11,419 nucleotides of DNA from Bacteroidetes bacterium UBA6491 (GTDB lineage: Bacteria > Bacteroidota > Bacteroidia > NS11-12g > UBA9320), in contig DJML01000105.1 of NCBI GenBank assembly GCA_002436505.1, forward strand, positions 15,166 to 26,584, in the 5' to 3' direction. How positions within the stretch are numbered: position 1 is the stretch's first letter; each line of letters starts with the position of its first letter. Shown here piece after piece: positions 1 to 7,935 of the stretch. A program made the position numbers and the translations under genes. The notes below the pieces were generated by a model. The model searched no databases. It saw only the letters and a list, made by a program, of their open reading frames with translations, and was not told the origin of the DNA.

Positions 1-4
1 TTAG

Positions 5-472
5 GAAAGCATCTCCACGGATCCTGTATATGTTCATTTCAAATCGACGGATAAGGTTTGGCTCAACCTGTTTGACCGATACAATTCTGCAGGGTTAGGG
101 CCAAAGATCGTTGCCCGTGCACACTTCAATCAAAGATGGTCAGGTAACCTTGCTCTTGCATCTGAGATAGGTCTGCCTCTGAATAATGAATTTCTGGCCA
201 TGATCGCTACAGTTCAGCGATCAGAATGGACAATGGATGATGGATCTTCGTTTTCTGAAAGATCAGGTATTGAGACCATACAGATCAATAAGCCTAACCA
301 ATGGCACATTTCATTCAACGGTCGTTCGGGATTTAGTTACAAATTGCTGGAAAATAGCAAGTTATTTATTGAATTGGGTATGATCTACGGAGCCAGAAAA
401 TTCTTTCATTACGATCCGGGACAAACTGAATTTTACTACAGCCCTTCATTGGGATTCAGGGCATATATCTGA
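5..472 (+). CDS. Outer-membrane beta-barrel-like protein, C-terminal part; 5' end broken or incomplete
   Basis: I do not recognise a named family. The frame is open from 5 to the TGA at 470-472 and has the look of a bacterial outer-membrane beta-barrel: short alternating polar/hydrophobic stretches such as KIVARAHF, NLALASEIGL and WHISFNGRSGFSYKL, divided by polar turns, with an aromatic-rich end (FYYSPSLGFRAYI). The only ATG in frame is at 200, but the beta-strand pattern clearly extends upstream of it, so 200 is unlikely to be the real start. In the same frame there is a TAG at 2-4 and no ATG, GTG or TTG before 200. The gene is therefore either a longer one interrupted by a frameshift or nonsense change at the window edge, or the sequence has an indel there. 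Starting at 200 would leave 90 residues. That it is an outer-membrane protein is inference from composition only. Confidence 0.55.
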   Translation, partial: ESISTDPVYVHFKSTDKVWLNLFDRYNSAGLGPKIVARAHFNQRWSGNLALASEIGLPLNNEFLAMIATVQRSEWTMDDGSSFSERSGIETIQINKPNQWHISFNGRSGFSYKLLENSKLFIELGMIYGARKFFHYDPGQTEFYYSPSLGFRAYI

Positions 473-487
473 TCATTGTATTGAAGA

Positions 488-541
488 ACATCGCTGTCAT
501 GATTTAGCAATGAGTTTTTAACAGCAATGTCCTGTTTTTTT
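488..541 (+). terminator. Probable intrinsic terminator between converging genes
   Basis: The arms ACATCGCTGT (488-497) and ACAGCAATGT (521-530) pair at nine of ten positions, with one C/A mismatch, around a 23-nt loop. CCTG and a run of seven T follow (535-541), which fits a rho-independent terminator for the plus-strand barrel gene. The loop holds a second AGCAATG (506-512) that could pair with the left arm instead of the one at 523-529, giving a shorter alternative stem. Read on the minus strand, only a weak T-rich stretch follows the hairpin, so it would stop lplA transcripts poorly. The rest of the 473-587 gap shows nothing I can name. Confidence 0.5.
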
Positions 542-587
542 ATTGTTCTGTGAAAGTGAATTCCAGATGCGACCCGACTTTTTGAGG

Positions 588-1550
588 TCAGAACATTTCC
601 TGCCATTTAAAACCGTTAAGAGCTGAGGATGTGTCAATGAGATTCCTCATCGTATCATAAGAATGCTCCAGACCGATCATAAAATTGGCTTTTTCTGATG
701 ATATCGGATTTCGAAATACGGCATTCAGGATCTTACCATTCTTTACTTCCATGATTAGTTCATTTTCTGCTTTTGTGATCCTAACAGTGTACTTTGGTGA
801 ATAACCGATGTTCCATTCCCAGGTGTCATATTTTGATTTGGCCAGATCATCAACAACTTTAATATCTCCATCAGTTAGTAGCCATTCACTGCCATTATAA
901 TTGGCTGCAAAATAGCTGCTCATCCGATGTATCAGATCCTCCATATCCAAATGAGTGCTATGGAGGTCATTCAGGTTAATTACCTTGCTCCGGACGGAAT
1001 CAACGGCTTTGGTTTCGTATTCTGCCGCTGTGGAACGCAGCCCGCTACCCAAAGAACGGAGATCAGCATCAACCAGCAACGTGCCATGGTGAATAACCCT
1101 TTGTAGTTTCTGCTCTATGTGCTGTGCATTCCCGGAGACCTTAAAGCCATTTACAAGCAGGTCGTTTCGATCCGATAACTCTGCCGGGATACCTGTTTCA
1201 TTAAGAAAGGTGGCTATCGGTGTAAGGTATCTTTTGAAATCTATCAGTTTGTTCCTATCAGGACGATTTTCAATCAGTGTGAAATTTAAATTACCGGAGT
1301 CATGGTATACTGTTCCACCTCCTGACAACCTCCGGTGTACCGGGATGTTGTTCTCTATGCAGAACGGATAGTTAACTTCCCTGTAGCTTACCTGGTGCTT
1401 CCCGGTAACGATGGCCCTTTTGTTTCTCCATAGAATTAGGAAGTTCTCATCCTTGTTTTTAAGCAAATGTTCCTCAAGAGCCAGATTCCAGCCAGGATCA
1501 AGGCTTTTGTTGTAATAAATGGAGATTTTTTTGGGATCAAAACCTGACAC
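588..1550 (-). CDS. lplA: Lipoate-protein ligase A
   Basis: This cytoplasmic enzyme activates lipoate with ATP and attaches it to the acceptor lysine of E2 and H proteins of the pyruvate, 2-oxoglutarate and branched-chain dehydrogenases and of the glycine cleavage system. The 320-residue protein has the family landmarks: RRLSGGGTVYHD at 73-84 (lipoyl-AMP binding loop), NGFKVSGNAQ at 134-143 with the presumed catalytic Lys137, and HHGTLL at 154-159. The region from about 240 (W244, W246, SP at 251-252) matches the small C-terminal accessory domain of bacterial LplA, so it is full length. The start is a GTG at 1548-1550. An in-frame TAA lies 12 nt upstream and the first ATG in frame is far inside the protein. 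The gene begins 26 bp after the polyprenyl synthase stop and is probably the last gene of that transcript. It ends in TGA at 588-590, facing the upstream barrel gene. Confidence 0.93.
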   Translation of the reverse strand: MSGFDPKKISIYYNKSLDPGWNLALEEHLLKNKDENFLILWRNKRAIVTGKHQVSYREVNYPFCIENNIPVHRRLSGGGTVYHDSGNLNFTLIENRPDRNKLIDFKRYLTPIATFLNETGIPAELSDRNDLLVNGFKVSGNAQHIEQKLQRVIHHGTLLVDADLRSLGSGLRSTAAEYETKAVDSVRSKVINLNDLHSTHLDMEDLIHRMSSYFAANYNGSEWLLTDGDIKVVDDLAKSKYDTWEWNIGYSPKYTVRITKAENELIMEVKNGKILNAVFRNPISSEKANFMIGLEHSYDTMRNLIDTSSALNGFKWQEMF

Positions 1551-1576
1551 TTCGTATACAAATTAGTTGAATATTC

Positions 1577-2551
1577 TCACACCGCTCTCTCACGGATGAC
1601 ACTTACGTAGGTCGAAAGTCTCTCAAAGGCTTCCGGGTTTATCTCTTTTGCTGCTGCAATTCCATGACCGATTTGATCGGAATGATCAAAATAATGGTGC
1701 ATGGTTGCTTCAACCGATTCACGGATACCGTACTTCGCGTAAACAGCAAGCATCCCTTCTATCTTTTCTTCCTCTGAATGATCTCCTGTCGTCAGCTCTT
1801 GCATTCTTTTCTTATCCTTCGCACTGGCAGCGTTGAAGCACCGCAGGTACAGCAGGGTCTTTTTCCCTTCCAGGATATCTCCACCGATGCGTTTCCCGAA
1901 TTTTTCATTGCCATAGCAATCCAGAAGATCGTCCATGATCTGGAAGCCGATCCCTATCTCTGAACCAAAACGGTACAACTCCTCGCAAATTGAATTGCTC
2001 AGACCGGAGAGTTTTGCTCCGACCCACATTGAAAAGCCAATAAGAACAGCCGTTTTCTTACGGATCATTTCGAGGTAATCTTCTTCATTGATGTTTTTGC
2101 CGTTTTCAAAATCCATGTCCATTCGCTGTCCTTCACATACTTCAGTTGACATCTGCTCGAATCTCTCCAGTACTGAAAGGTCCTGGCTGGCTTCTCTAAT
2201 AGCTTTGAATGCCAGTATAAGCATCTGATCCCCTGAAAGTATGCCGGTTGCTTCATCCCACTTCATGTGAACTGTCGGGTTGCCCCTTCTTAGAGAGGCG
2301 TGATCCATTATGTCATCGTGTACAAGACTGAAATTATGGAACATTTCAATGCCGTAAGCAGCCGTCAGGGCCTTTTGATCCGGTTCCCTGCCAAGTTGAA
2401 AGGCAAGCAACGAGAATACGGGCCTTAGTTTCTTTCCTCCAAGAGAGAGAATATAGTTTATTGGATCATATAGCGCAGCAGGAGAATCGGGCAAACGTAC
2501 ATCTGCCTCAAAATTTTCGTATGCTCTAAGTAGTTCTTTGTGTCCTGACAT
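1577..2551 (-). CDS. Polyprenyl diphosphate synthase (short-chain, GGPP/FPP type)
   Basis: This trans-isoprenyl diphosphate synthase condenses isopentenyl diphosphate with an allylic diphosphate. Numbered from the preferred start (324 residues), it has GGKKLRP at 38-44, the first aspartate-rich motif DDIMD at 79-83 followed by LRRG, the second motif FQIMDDLLD ending at D211, and GGDILEGKKT at 223-232. All are typical and intact. The first motif has no two-residue insertion, and Phe74 lies five residues before it. An aromatic residue there limits chain length in archaeal-type GGPP synthases, so a C15-C20 product is my inference; the exact product is not proven. An ATG at 2581 is also possible, but it would overlap the rnr end by 26 bp and add ten unconserved-looking residues (MISTLSRNKF). 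The ATG at 2551 lies four bases after the rnr stop, with AGGA about 9 nt upstream, and gives a normal family N-terminus. Translation is probably coupled to rnr. Confidence 0.9.
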   Translation of the reverse strand: MSGHKELLRAYENFEADVRLPDSPAALYDPINYILSLGGKKLRPVFSLLAFQLGREPDQKALTAAYGIEMFHNFSLVHDDIMDHASLRRGNPTVHMKWDEATGILSGDQMLILAFKAIREASQDLSVLERFEQMSTEVCEGQRMDMDFENGKNINEEDYLEMIRKKTAVLIGFSMWVGAKLSGLSNSICEELYRFGSEIGIGFQIMDDLLDCYGNEKFGKRIGGDILEGKKTLLYLRCFNAASAKDKKRMQELTTGDHSEEEKIEGMLAVYAKYGIRESVEATMHHYFDHSDQIGHGIAAAKEINPEAFERLSTYVSVIRERAV

Positions 2552-2555
2552 GAAT

Positions 2556-4685
2556 TTATTCCTGGATAAGGTTGAAATCAATGGTCCTTTTCTGCAGGTT
2601 AGTTCTTTTTACCTCGATCCGGACCTTATCACCTAATGTGAATCTGTTTTTTTTCCGACGTCCGATTATTGCCATCTCCCTCTCATAATACTCGTAGAAG
2701 TCCCCGCTGATGTCTTTTATACGGATCATGCCTTCGCAGTAATTGTCCAGCAGCTCAACGTACATTCCCCATTCTGTGACCCCGGAAATAATGCCTTCAA
2801 ACTGCTCTCCTACGTATTCACTGAGATATTCAACCTGCTTGTATTTGGTAGATGCTCTTTCCGCACCCATTGCCTTTAATTCCATTTTTGAGGAGTGAAA
2901 GCAGTTTTTTTCGACCTCTTCCTTACGTTCGTACTTCTGCTTGTCGAGGTATTTCGCCAGCAATCGATGTACGATAAGGTCTGGGTATCTTCTGATAGGT
3001 GACGTAAAGTGACAGTAGTATTCGAATGCGAGTCCAAAGTGGCTGGTTTTTTTGATCGTATAAAAGGCTTTCTCCATACTCCGGATGGCCAGTGGATGCA
3101 GGATCATAGCTTCCGGCTTGTCTTTTGTCTCCGCCACCAGGTGATTGATCGAACTGGCAAGGGTCTTGTGGCTGGTGCTGTTGATAACGTATCCGAACTT
3201 AGCTGCCATGTTACTGAATGCAGTCAGTTTTTCCATGTTAGGTGCCTCATGGACACGGTAGGGGAATGGCTGGCCTTTATGGCGCGTCGCAACAAACTCA
3301 GCAATTCTTTTATTTGCGAGCAGCATAAATTCCTCGATAAGCTTATGCGCGTCAAAACGTACTTTCTTAATGACCTCAATGGGTTTGCCTTTTTCATCCA
3401 GATGAAATTTATATTCATCAGATTCAAAAGCGATGGAACCGTCCTGATATCTTTTTTTACCTAAATTCTTCGCGATCTTGTTCAGGGTGATCAATTCCTC
3501 ATAGTGCAGCCCTTCCCCTTTATCCATTACCTCCTGGGCCTGCTCATAACTGAATCTGTGGTCAGAATATATGATCGTTCTACCGAACCATTCATGATGG
3601 ATCTTCCCAAATTCGTCCAGTTCAAATACGGCAGAGAATGTTAAACTGTCCTCATGCGGTCGTAATGAGCACAGTTCGTTTGACAGTCTTTCCGGCAGCA
3701 TGGGAATGGTCCTGTCAACAAGGTACACTGACGTTGCTCGTTCTGCGGCTTCTCTGTCAATGTCGCTGCCATCGGTAACAAAATGCGAAACGTCTGCTAT
3801 GTGTATCCCGATCTCAAAATGGCCGTTATCAAGTTTTTTAAAGGACAATGCATCATCAAAGTCTTTTGCAGTGTCAGGGTCAATGGTAAAGGTGGTGGTT
3901 TGTCTGAAATCCCTTCTCTTTTTGATCTCGTCCTTTGGGATCTCTCCCGGAAGCAATTTGGCTTCTTCAAGCACTTCATGGTCAAAATATGTCTTGAAAC
4001 CAAATTCAGCGACAATGGCATGCATTTCAGTCTCGTGTTCTCCTGCTTTACCGAGCACTTCGACCACTCTTGCGAGAGGATTTCTTGACTCAAGGTCCCA
4101 GGACTCCAGTTCAATAACCACCTTGTCTCCATCGTTAAGGTTTTTCACCGATTTTCCTCGAACAACAAAATCAACATGAACCTTGCTGTCGTCGATCATT
4201 ACAAAGGCAATGTTTTTAACCTTTTCTACTGTGCCTACGAATCTTGTTCTGGCCCTTTCAAGGATCTCAACGATCCGGCCTTCAAGTCTCCTGCCACCCC
4301 TGCGGCTCAATAGCTCAACCGTCACTTTGTCGCGATGCAAAGCTGTTCCTGTCAATGCTGAACTTACATGAATGTCATCATCGATCTCATCGCATTTGAT
4401 ATATGCAGAACCACGCTGCGTCATATCGACCTCTCCTGTCAATACATTGAATTCTGATAAGTAACGAAACTTCCCTTTTGAAACTTCTTCAATTTTATCC
4501 TCGTTGCGGAGAATGGCTACCAATTTCATGACCTGATCATGTATAGCCACATTGTTTGATTCCACCCTGTGCGCTATTTCTTTATAAGTAAATGATTGCC
4601 GTGGGTGGTGCTCAAAGATTCCCAGCACCTTGTTGTAATGCTGAAGTACTTTATTATTCTTGTTATTCTTCTTCTTCTTTTTCAA
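2556..4685 (-). CDS. rnr: Ribonuclease R (RNB-family 3'-5' exoribonuclease)
   Basis: This processive hydrolytic 3'-5' exoribonuclease degrades structured RNA, including rRNA and mRNA fragments. The 709 residues show the whole RNase R architecture: a winged-helix-like N-terminus (about 15-80), two cold-shock RNA-binding domains (about 80-215), the RNB catalytic domain (about 260-590) and a C-terminal S1 domain (about 625-706). The catalytic acid cluster is IDPDTAKDFDDA at 268-279 (D269, D275, D277, D278), and the family signature HFTSPIRRYPDL is at 559-570. The start is TTG at 4683-4685. The frame stays open upstream to a TGA near 4731 but has no ATG, and later ATGs would cut the N-terminal domain. 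The protein opens with a Lys/Asn-rich tract (KKKKKNNKNNK) and ends right after the S1 domain, without the lysine-rich tail of E. coli RNase R. The upstream gap of 76 bp holds an inverted repeat and a promoter-like box. Confidence 0.95.
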   Translation of the reverse strand: MKKKKKNNKNNKVLQHYNKVLGIFEHHPRQSFTYKEIAHRVESNNVAIHDQVMKLVAILRNEDKIEEVSKGKFRYLSEFNVLTGEVDMTQRGSAYIKCDEIDDDIHVSSALTGTALHRDKVTVELLSRRGGRRLEGRIVEILERARTRFVGTVEKVKNIAFVMIDDSKVHVDFVVRGKSVKNLNDGDKVVIELESWDLESRNPLARVVEVLGKAGEHETEMHAIVAEFGFKTYFDHEVLEEAKLLPGEIPKDEIKKRRDFRQTTTFTIDPDTAKDFDDALSFKKLDNGHFEIGIHIADVSHFVTDGSDIDREAAERATSVYLVDRTIPMLPERLSNELCSLRPHEDSLTFSAVFELDEFGKIHHEWFGRTIIYSDHRFSYEQAQEVMDKGEGLHYEELITLNKIAKNLGKKRYQDGSIAFESDEYKFHLDEKGKPIEVIKKVRFDAHKLIEEFMLLANKRIAEFVATRHKGQPFPYRVHEAPNMEKLTAFSNMAAKFGYVINSTSHKTLASSINHLVAETKDKPEAMILHPLAIRSMEKAFYTIKKTSHFGLAFEYYCHFTSPIRRYPDLIVHRLLAKYLDKQKYERKEEVEKNCFHSSKMELKAMGAERASTKYKQVEYLSEYVGEQFEGIISGVTEWGMYVELLDNYCEGMIRIKDISGDFYEYYEREMAIIGRRKKNRFTLGDKVRIEVKRTNLQKRTIDFNLIQE

Positions 4686-4689
4686 ATTG

Positions 4690-4710
4690 AAGCAAAGATA
4701 AGCTTTGCTT
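4690..4710 (-). promoter_or_regulatory. Inverted repeat with TAnnTTTG box at the rnr start
   Basis: AAGCAAAG (4690-4697) and CTTTGCTT (4703-4710) form a perfect 8-bp inverted repeat with a 5-nt spacer, ending four bases before the rnr TTG codon. On the coding (minus) strand the repeat contains TATCTTTG (4700 to 4693), an exact match to the Bacteroidota -7 box TAnnTTTG. The upstream -33 element is weak (TTTAC near 4720). It may be a promoter core overlapped by a dyad operator, or a hairpin that hides the start codon if transcription begins further upstream. No T-run follows on either strand, so it is not a terminator. Function is inference. Confidence 0.4.
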
Positions 4711-4761
4711 AAGGAGTAAAGAATTATATGTCACGGGAAATGATTTTTAAGTTTTTTGCGA

Positions 4762-7248
4762 TCAGAACTCTGCCCGTATCCTGAGATTTAACCTCCTGCC
4801 GGTAAGTCTGTTGGGCACACCATAAACATTGTTGTTGATGTCCTTGACCCAGATATAGGAGATGGTATTGTTGAACTGGAGCATATTGAATACTTCAACA
4901 CTGATCCAAAGCCTCTCCAGGTAACTGAATTTTTCTGCTCTACGTGAGGTCTTTCTATCGAACAATACTTTTGAGAATCCAATGTCTACCCTACGATATG
5001 CAGGGATCTTTAAAGATTCGATATAACGGCGTTCTCCATCAAAATAATAAGGGAGGTTTGTGCCAAAGACCAGTTGCAGTTGCAATCTGAAGGTAGAATC
5101 TGACCGGAGTTCGTCCTGAAACAGAATTGATGCATTGAACCGCTGATCTGTCGGTCGTCTTATAAACCCTGATTCCTTGTTTTTCCCTTCGGCATCCAAA
5201 TAGGAGATGTTTTCCTTTGTGGTCAGAAAGGACATATTGACGTAACTCTCAAGCCCTTTGATGAATTCCCCATTGACCCTTGCGTCAATTCCGGTAGCGT
5301 ATCCTTCAGAAGTATTCAATGCGCTGTAGCGGATCCGGACGTCATCAACATAGTAGGGAATAAGCTGATCGAATTTTTTATAATATCCTTCGACAACAAA
5401 TTTGAAAGGACGATCCCAGGCAAGAAAATCGAGATCGCCGCCCATTACAAAATGGATGGATCTTTGAGCCTTCAATGACTCATTGATCAAGCCCTGGTTG
5501 TTCCTTAATTCCCGGTAGAAAGGCGGTTGGAAATAATAACCAAAACTGGACCGAACGAGCCAGTTATTTTTTAAAAGGGCCTTTTGAGACTTAATGTCAA
5601 ATACTGAGTCCTTCAATGCATCATTGAACTTTTTATTTGGCTCCCATGATAGCTGAACACGCGGGCTGATCACATTTTGATTGTTCAGCGTCCAGTAATT
5701 TGACCTTATTCCGTAATTGATACGGAGATTGGATCGCTCATTCAAAATGCGGGACTCCTGCACATATCCCATTACCCGGTATGAATTGATCCCAATATCA
5801 GTACGTAGAAAATTAGCCACTCTGAGTACTGAGTCGTTGTATCCCGGGATACTGATATTATGGCCTGATGAATCGTTGTAGTCCCATTCTCTTAGTCGGT
5901 CATCGATCAATTCACCCTGAAATTTTATGCCCCATTCAATCACACTTCTGCTTTTTTCATTTCGGTGCCTGCCCATTAATTTTTCACTGTAAACAATGGC
6001 ATTTAAGTCATTTCGGGCGTGATTGATGAAATATCCGACACCAAGTGTAGTTTTACTTTCACCAAAATCATCGCTGCCAAGATTGTTCTCTAAAAGGTCA
6101 AGTCTGTAGGCTCCCTCAACAGTAAAATGTTCAGTTTCTGTGGTAGAGTAAACAGATGATATCAATTTATACTCATTTTTCCTGTCCGGTCGGTAAACAA
6201 ATGAAAGGCCGTTCATAAATGTTTCATAGGACATGAGTTCCTGACCACCGAACTGGACGTAAAGCCTAAGCGCATTTTGTACTGTTCCAAAACTGGTCTC
6301 CTGAGATTCAGGAACAAGTAAGAATCTGTTCTGGGAATAATTAGTCAAAAGGTTAACCGACAGGTGACTGGTGAAATTATAGGTCAGGAAACTCTGAAGA
6401 TCAAAGAAACGAGGTTTGTAGTTCCCCTGTACGTCAAGACCATTCAGCACATACTGATTGGACCGGTAACGTGCTCCAATGACATAGGAGAACCGCAACG
6501 ACGACCTGTCTTCAACTTCAATGCTGCCCCCTAACATACTTGCTTCAACGGTGGATGAAAATTTCTTTGGTTCTTTATAGGTGATATCCATTACGGAAGA
6601 CAACTTGTCTCCGTACTTGCTTTGAAACCCTCCGGAAGAAAACACCACATTTTCCACCATGTCTACATTTACAAAACTTAAACCTTCCTGCTGACCACTT
6701 CTGACCAAAAATGGCCTGTATACTTCAATGTCATTTACGTAAACCAGGTTTTCATCGAAATTTCCACCTCTTACACTGTATGATGCCGATAGTTCATTGC
6801 TGCTTCTTACCCCAAGTGCCGTCCCAATGATGATCTGCTCAAACGTTTGGGTCGGGATATCCCATAATTCTTTGGGGTCCAGTGTGATCACCGGACGAGG
6901 CCTGTTCCTTTGTCCTTTTGCAACTACCGGATCAAGATAGGTCCCGGTGTTAATTCTTACGTTCCGGTAAATTTTCTGGCCCGGATTTAGCACAGGTATC
7001 TTCACTTCTTTTGTGCTTTCTGTATAAGAAAACACAAGAATATTCCCTTCACCTGCCGGAACATCAATTTCAAAATAACCGTTCGTGTCAGTGAAAGTAT
7101 GAATGTTTGTGTTCTTGAGGACCACAGAGGCATGATCCAGGGAATACCGGTACTCATCAACCACGTGTCCGCTAACGGTCGCCTTCTCCTGAGCCCAGGT
7201 TAAAGCGGTTATAAGCGTAAAGACAAATGTGATTGACCAGTGTTTCAC
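4762..7248 (-). CDS. TonB-dependent outer-membrane receptor with carboxypeptidase-regulatory-like domain
   Basis: This is an outer-membrane receptor driven by TonB-ExbBD; its substrate cannot be told from the sequence. A Sec signal peptide (MKHWSITF...ALTWA) is followed by Gln-Glu, with a likely cleavage after TWA. Next comes a CarboxypepD_reg-like beta-sandwich (about residues 22-100: VSGHVVDE, TFTDTNGYFEI). The plug domain (about 130-235) includes SYSVRGGNFDENLVYVNDIEVYRP-type sequence and SSGGFQSKYGDKLSSVMDI. A long barrel of some 590 residues ends in LRIRAEF, with the C-terminal Phe usual for barrel assembly. At about 828 residues it is shorter than SusC-type receptors and no SusD partner is adjacent, so glycan uptake is not suggested. 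No ATG is in frame at the N-terminus; GTG at 7248 gives the best signal peptide, and TTG at 7254 would add two residues. It lies about 36 bp after rpe on the same strand and may be co-transcribed. Confidence 0.88.
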   Translation of the reverse strand: MKHWSITFVFTLITALTWAQEKATVSGHVVDEYRYSLDHASVVLKNTNIHTFTDTNGYFEIDVPAGEGNILVFSYTESTKEVKIPVLNPGQKIYRNVRINTGTYLDPVVAKGQRNRPRPVITLDPKELWDIPTQTFEQIIIGTALGVRSSNELSASYSVRGGNFDENLVYVNDIEVYRPFLVRSGQQEGLSFVNVDMVENVVFSSGGFQSKYGDKLSSVMDITYKEPKKFSSTVEASMLGGSIEVEDRSSLRFSYVIGARYRSNQYVLNGLDVQGNYKPRFFDLQSFLTYNFTSHLSVNLLTNYSQNRFLLVPESQETSFGTVQNALRLYVQFGGQELMSYETFMNGLSFVYRPDRKNEYKLISSVYSTTETEHFTVEGAYRLDLLENNLGSDDFGESKTTLGVGYFINHARNDLNAIVYSEKLMGRHRNEKSRSVIEWGIKFQGELIDDRLREWDYNDSSGHNISIPGYNDSVLRVANFLRTDIGINSYRVMGYVQESRILNERSNLRINYGIRSNYWTLNNQNVISPRVQLSWEPNKKFNDALKDSVFDIKSQKALLKNNWLVRSSFGYYFQPPFYRELRNNQGLINESLKAQRSIHFVMGGDLDFLAWDRPFKFVVEGYYKKFDQLIPYYVDDVRIRYSALNTSEGYATGIDARVNGEFIKGLESYVNMSFLTTKENISYLDAEGKNKESGFIRRPTDQRFNASILFQDELRSDSTFRLQLQLVFGTNLPYYFDGERRYIESLKIPAYRRVDIGFSKVLFDRKTSRRAEKFSYLERLWISVEVFNMLQFNNTISYIWVKDINNNVYGVPNRLTGRRLNLRIRAEF

Positions 7249-7284
7249 CGACAAGGATTTAACGCAAACTTGCTATTGTTAGTA

Positions 7285-7935
7285 TCAAAGATTGAGCAGT
7301 TGTTTTATTGTCGACTGAGGATCCGTGGATGAGAACACAGAATTTCCCGCCACCAGAACATCGGCTCCTGCATCAAGAAGTTTTTGATAATTGCTTAATG
7401 AGACCCCACCGTCAACCTCAATTTTAAGATCTGCACCATATTCTACACGCATTTTAACAAGGTCACGTATCTTTTTATAGGTGTTCTCTATGTATTTCTG
7501 ACCGCCGAATCCGGGGTTCACACTCATCAGGCAAACCAGGTCTATTTCATTGAGAATCCCTTCCAGCATGGAAACAGGTGTGTGCGGATTTAAAGCTACC
7601 CCTGCCTTCATTCCTGCCTCATGAATGGCGGATACGGTCCTGTGCAAATGTGTGCAGGCTTCGATATGAACTGTTAGGACATCTGCTCCCGCAGCTGCAA
7701 AATCATCGATGTACCGGTCAGGGTCAATGATCATAAGATGCACGTCCAGTGGTTTGGTACTGGATTTTTTTATACTTTTCATGACCGGGAATCCAAACGA
7801 CAGGTTTGGTACGAAAACACCGTCCATAATGTCGACATGCACCCATTGTGCCTTGCTGTCATTGATCATTTGAACATCTCTGCTCAGGTTTCCGAAATCT
7901 GCAGATAATATTGATGGTGCGACTATATGACTCAT
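7285..7935 (-). CDS. rpe: Ribulose-phosphate 3-epimerase
   Basis: This enzyme interconverts D-ribulose 5-phosphate and D-xylulose 5-phosphate in the non-oxidative pentose phosphate pathway, in the cytoplasm. The 216-residue length is normal for this (beta/alpha)8 barrel. Active-site motifs are intact: APSILSADF at 6-14, HVDIMDG at 33-39 (metal-binding H33 and catalytic D35), DVHLM at 64-68 (H66), the NPGFGGQ phosphate loop region at 140-146, EVDGG at 173-177 (second catalytic D175) and AGNSVF at 196-201. The ATG at 7935 shares its A with the TAA stop of the DUF721 gene (TAATG), which strongly suggests translational coupling. Confidence 0.96.
   Translation of the reverse strand: MSHIVAPSILSADFGNLSRDVQMINDSKAQWVHVDIMDGVFVPNLSFGFPVMKSIKKSSTKPLDVHLMIIDPDRYIDDFAAAGADVLTVHIEACTHLHRTVSAIHEAGMKAGVALNPHTPVSMLEGILNEIDLVCLMSVNPGFGGQKYIENTYKKIRDLVKMRVEYGADLKIEVDGGVSLSNYQKLLDAGADVLVAGNSVFSSTDPQSTIKQLLNL

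Noticed and set aside
3009..3464. 151-residue open frame on the plus strand
   Set aside because: It lies wholly inside rnr on the opposite strand, where the RNB domain is intact and conserved; the translation shows no family features.
3700..4179. 159-residue serine-rich open frame on the plus strand
   Set aside because: It is antisense to the cold-shock and RNB region of rnr; its Ser/Leu-rich composition is typical of an antisense shadow.
4690..4710. Inverted repeat as a terminator of the TonB receptor gene
   Set aside because: No T-run follows on the minus strand, and the repeat abuts the rnr start codon.
4762..7248. SusC-type glycan receptor
   Set aside because: The protein is too short for SusC and no SusD-like lipoprotein gene is next to it; the neighbours are rpe and rnr.
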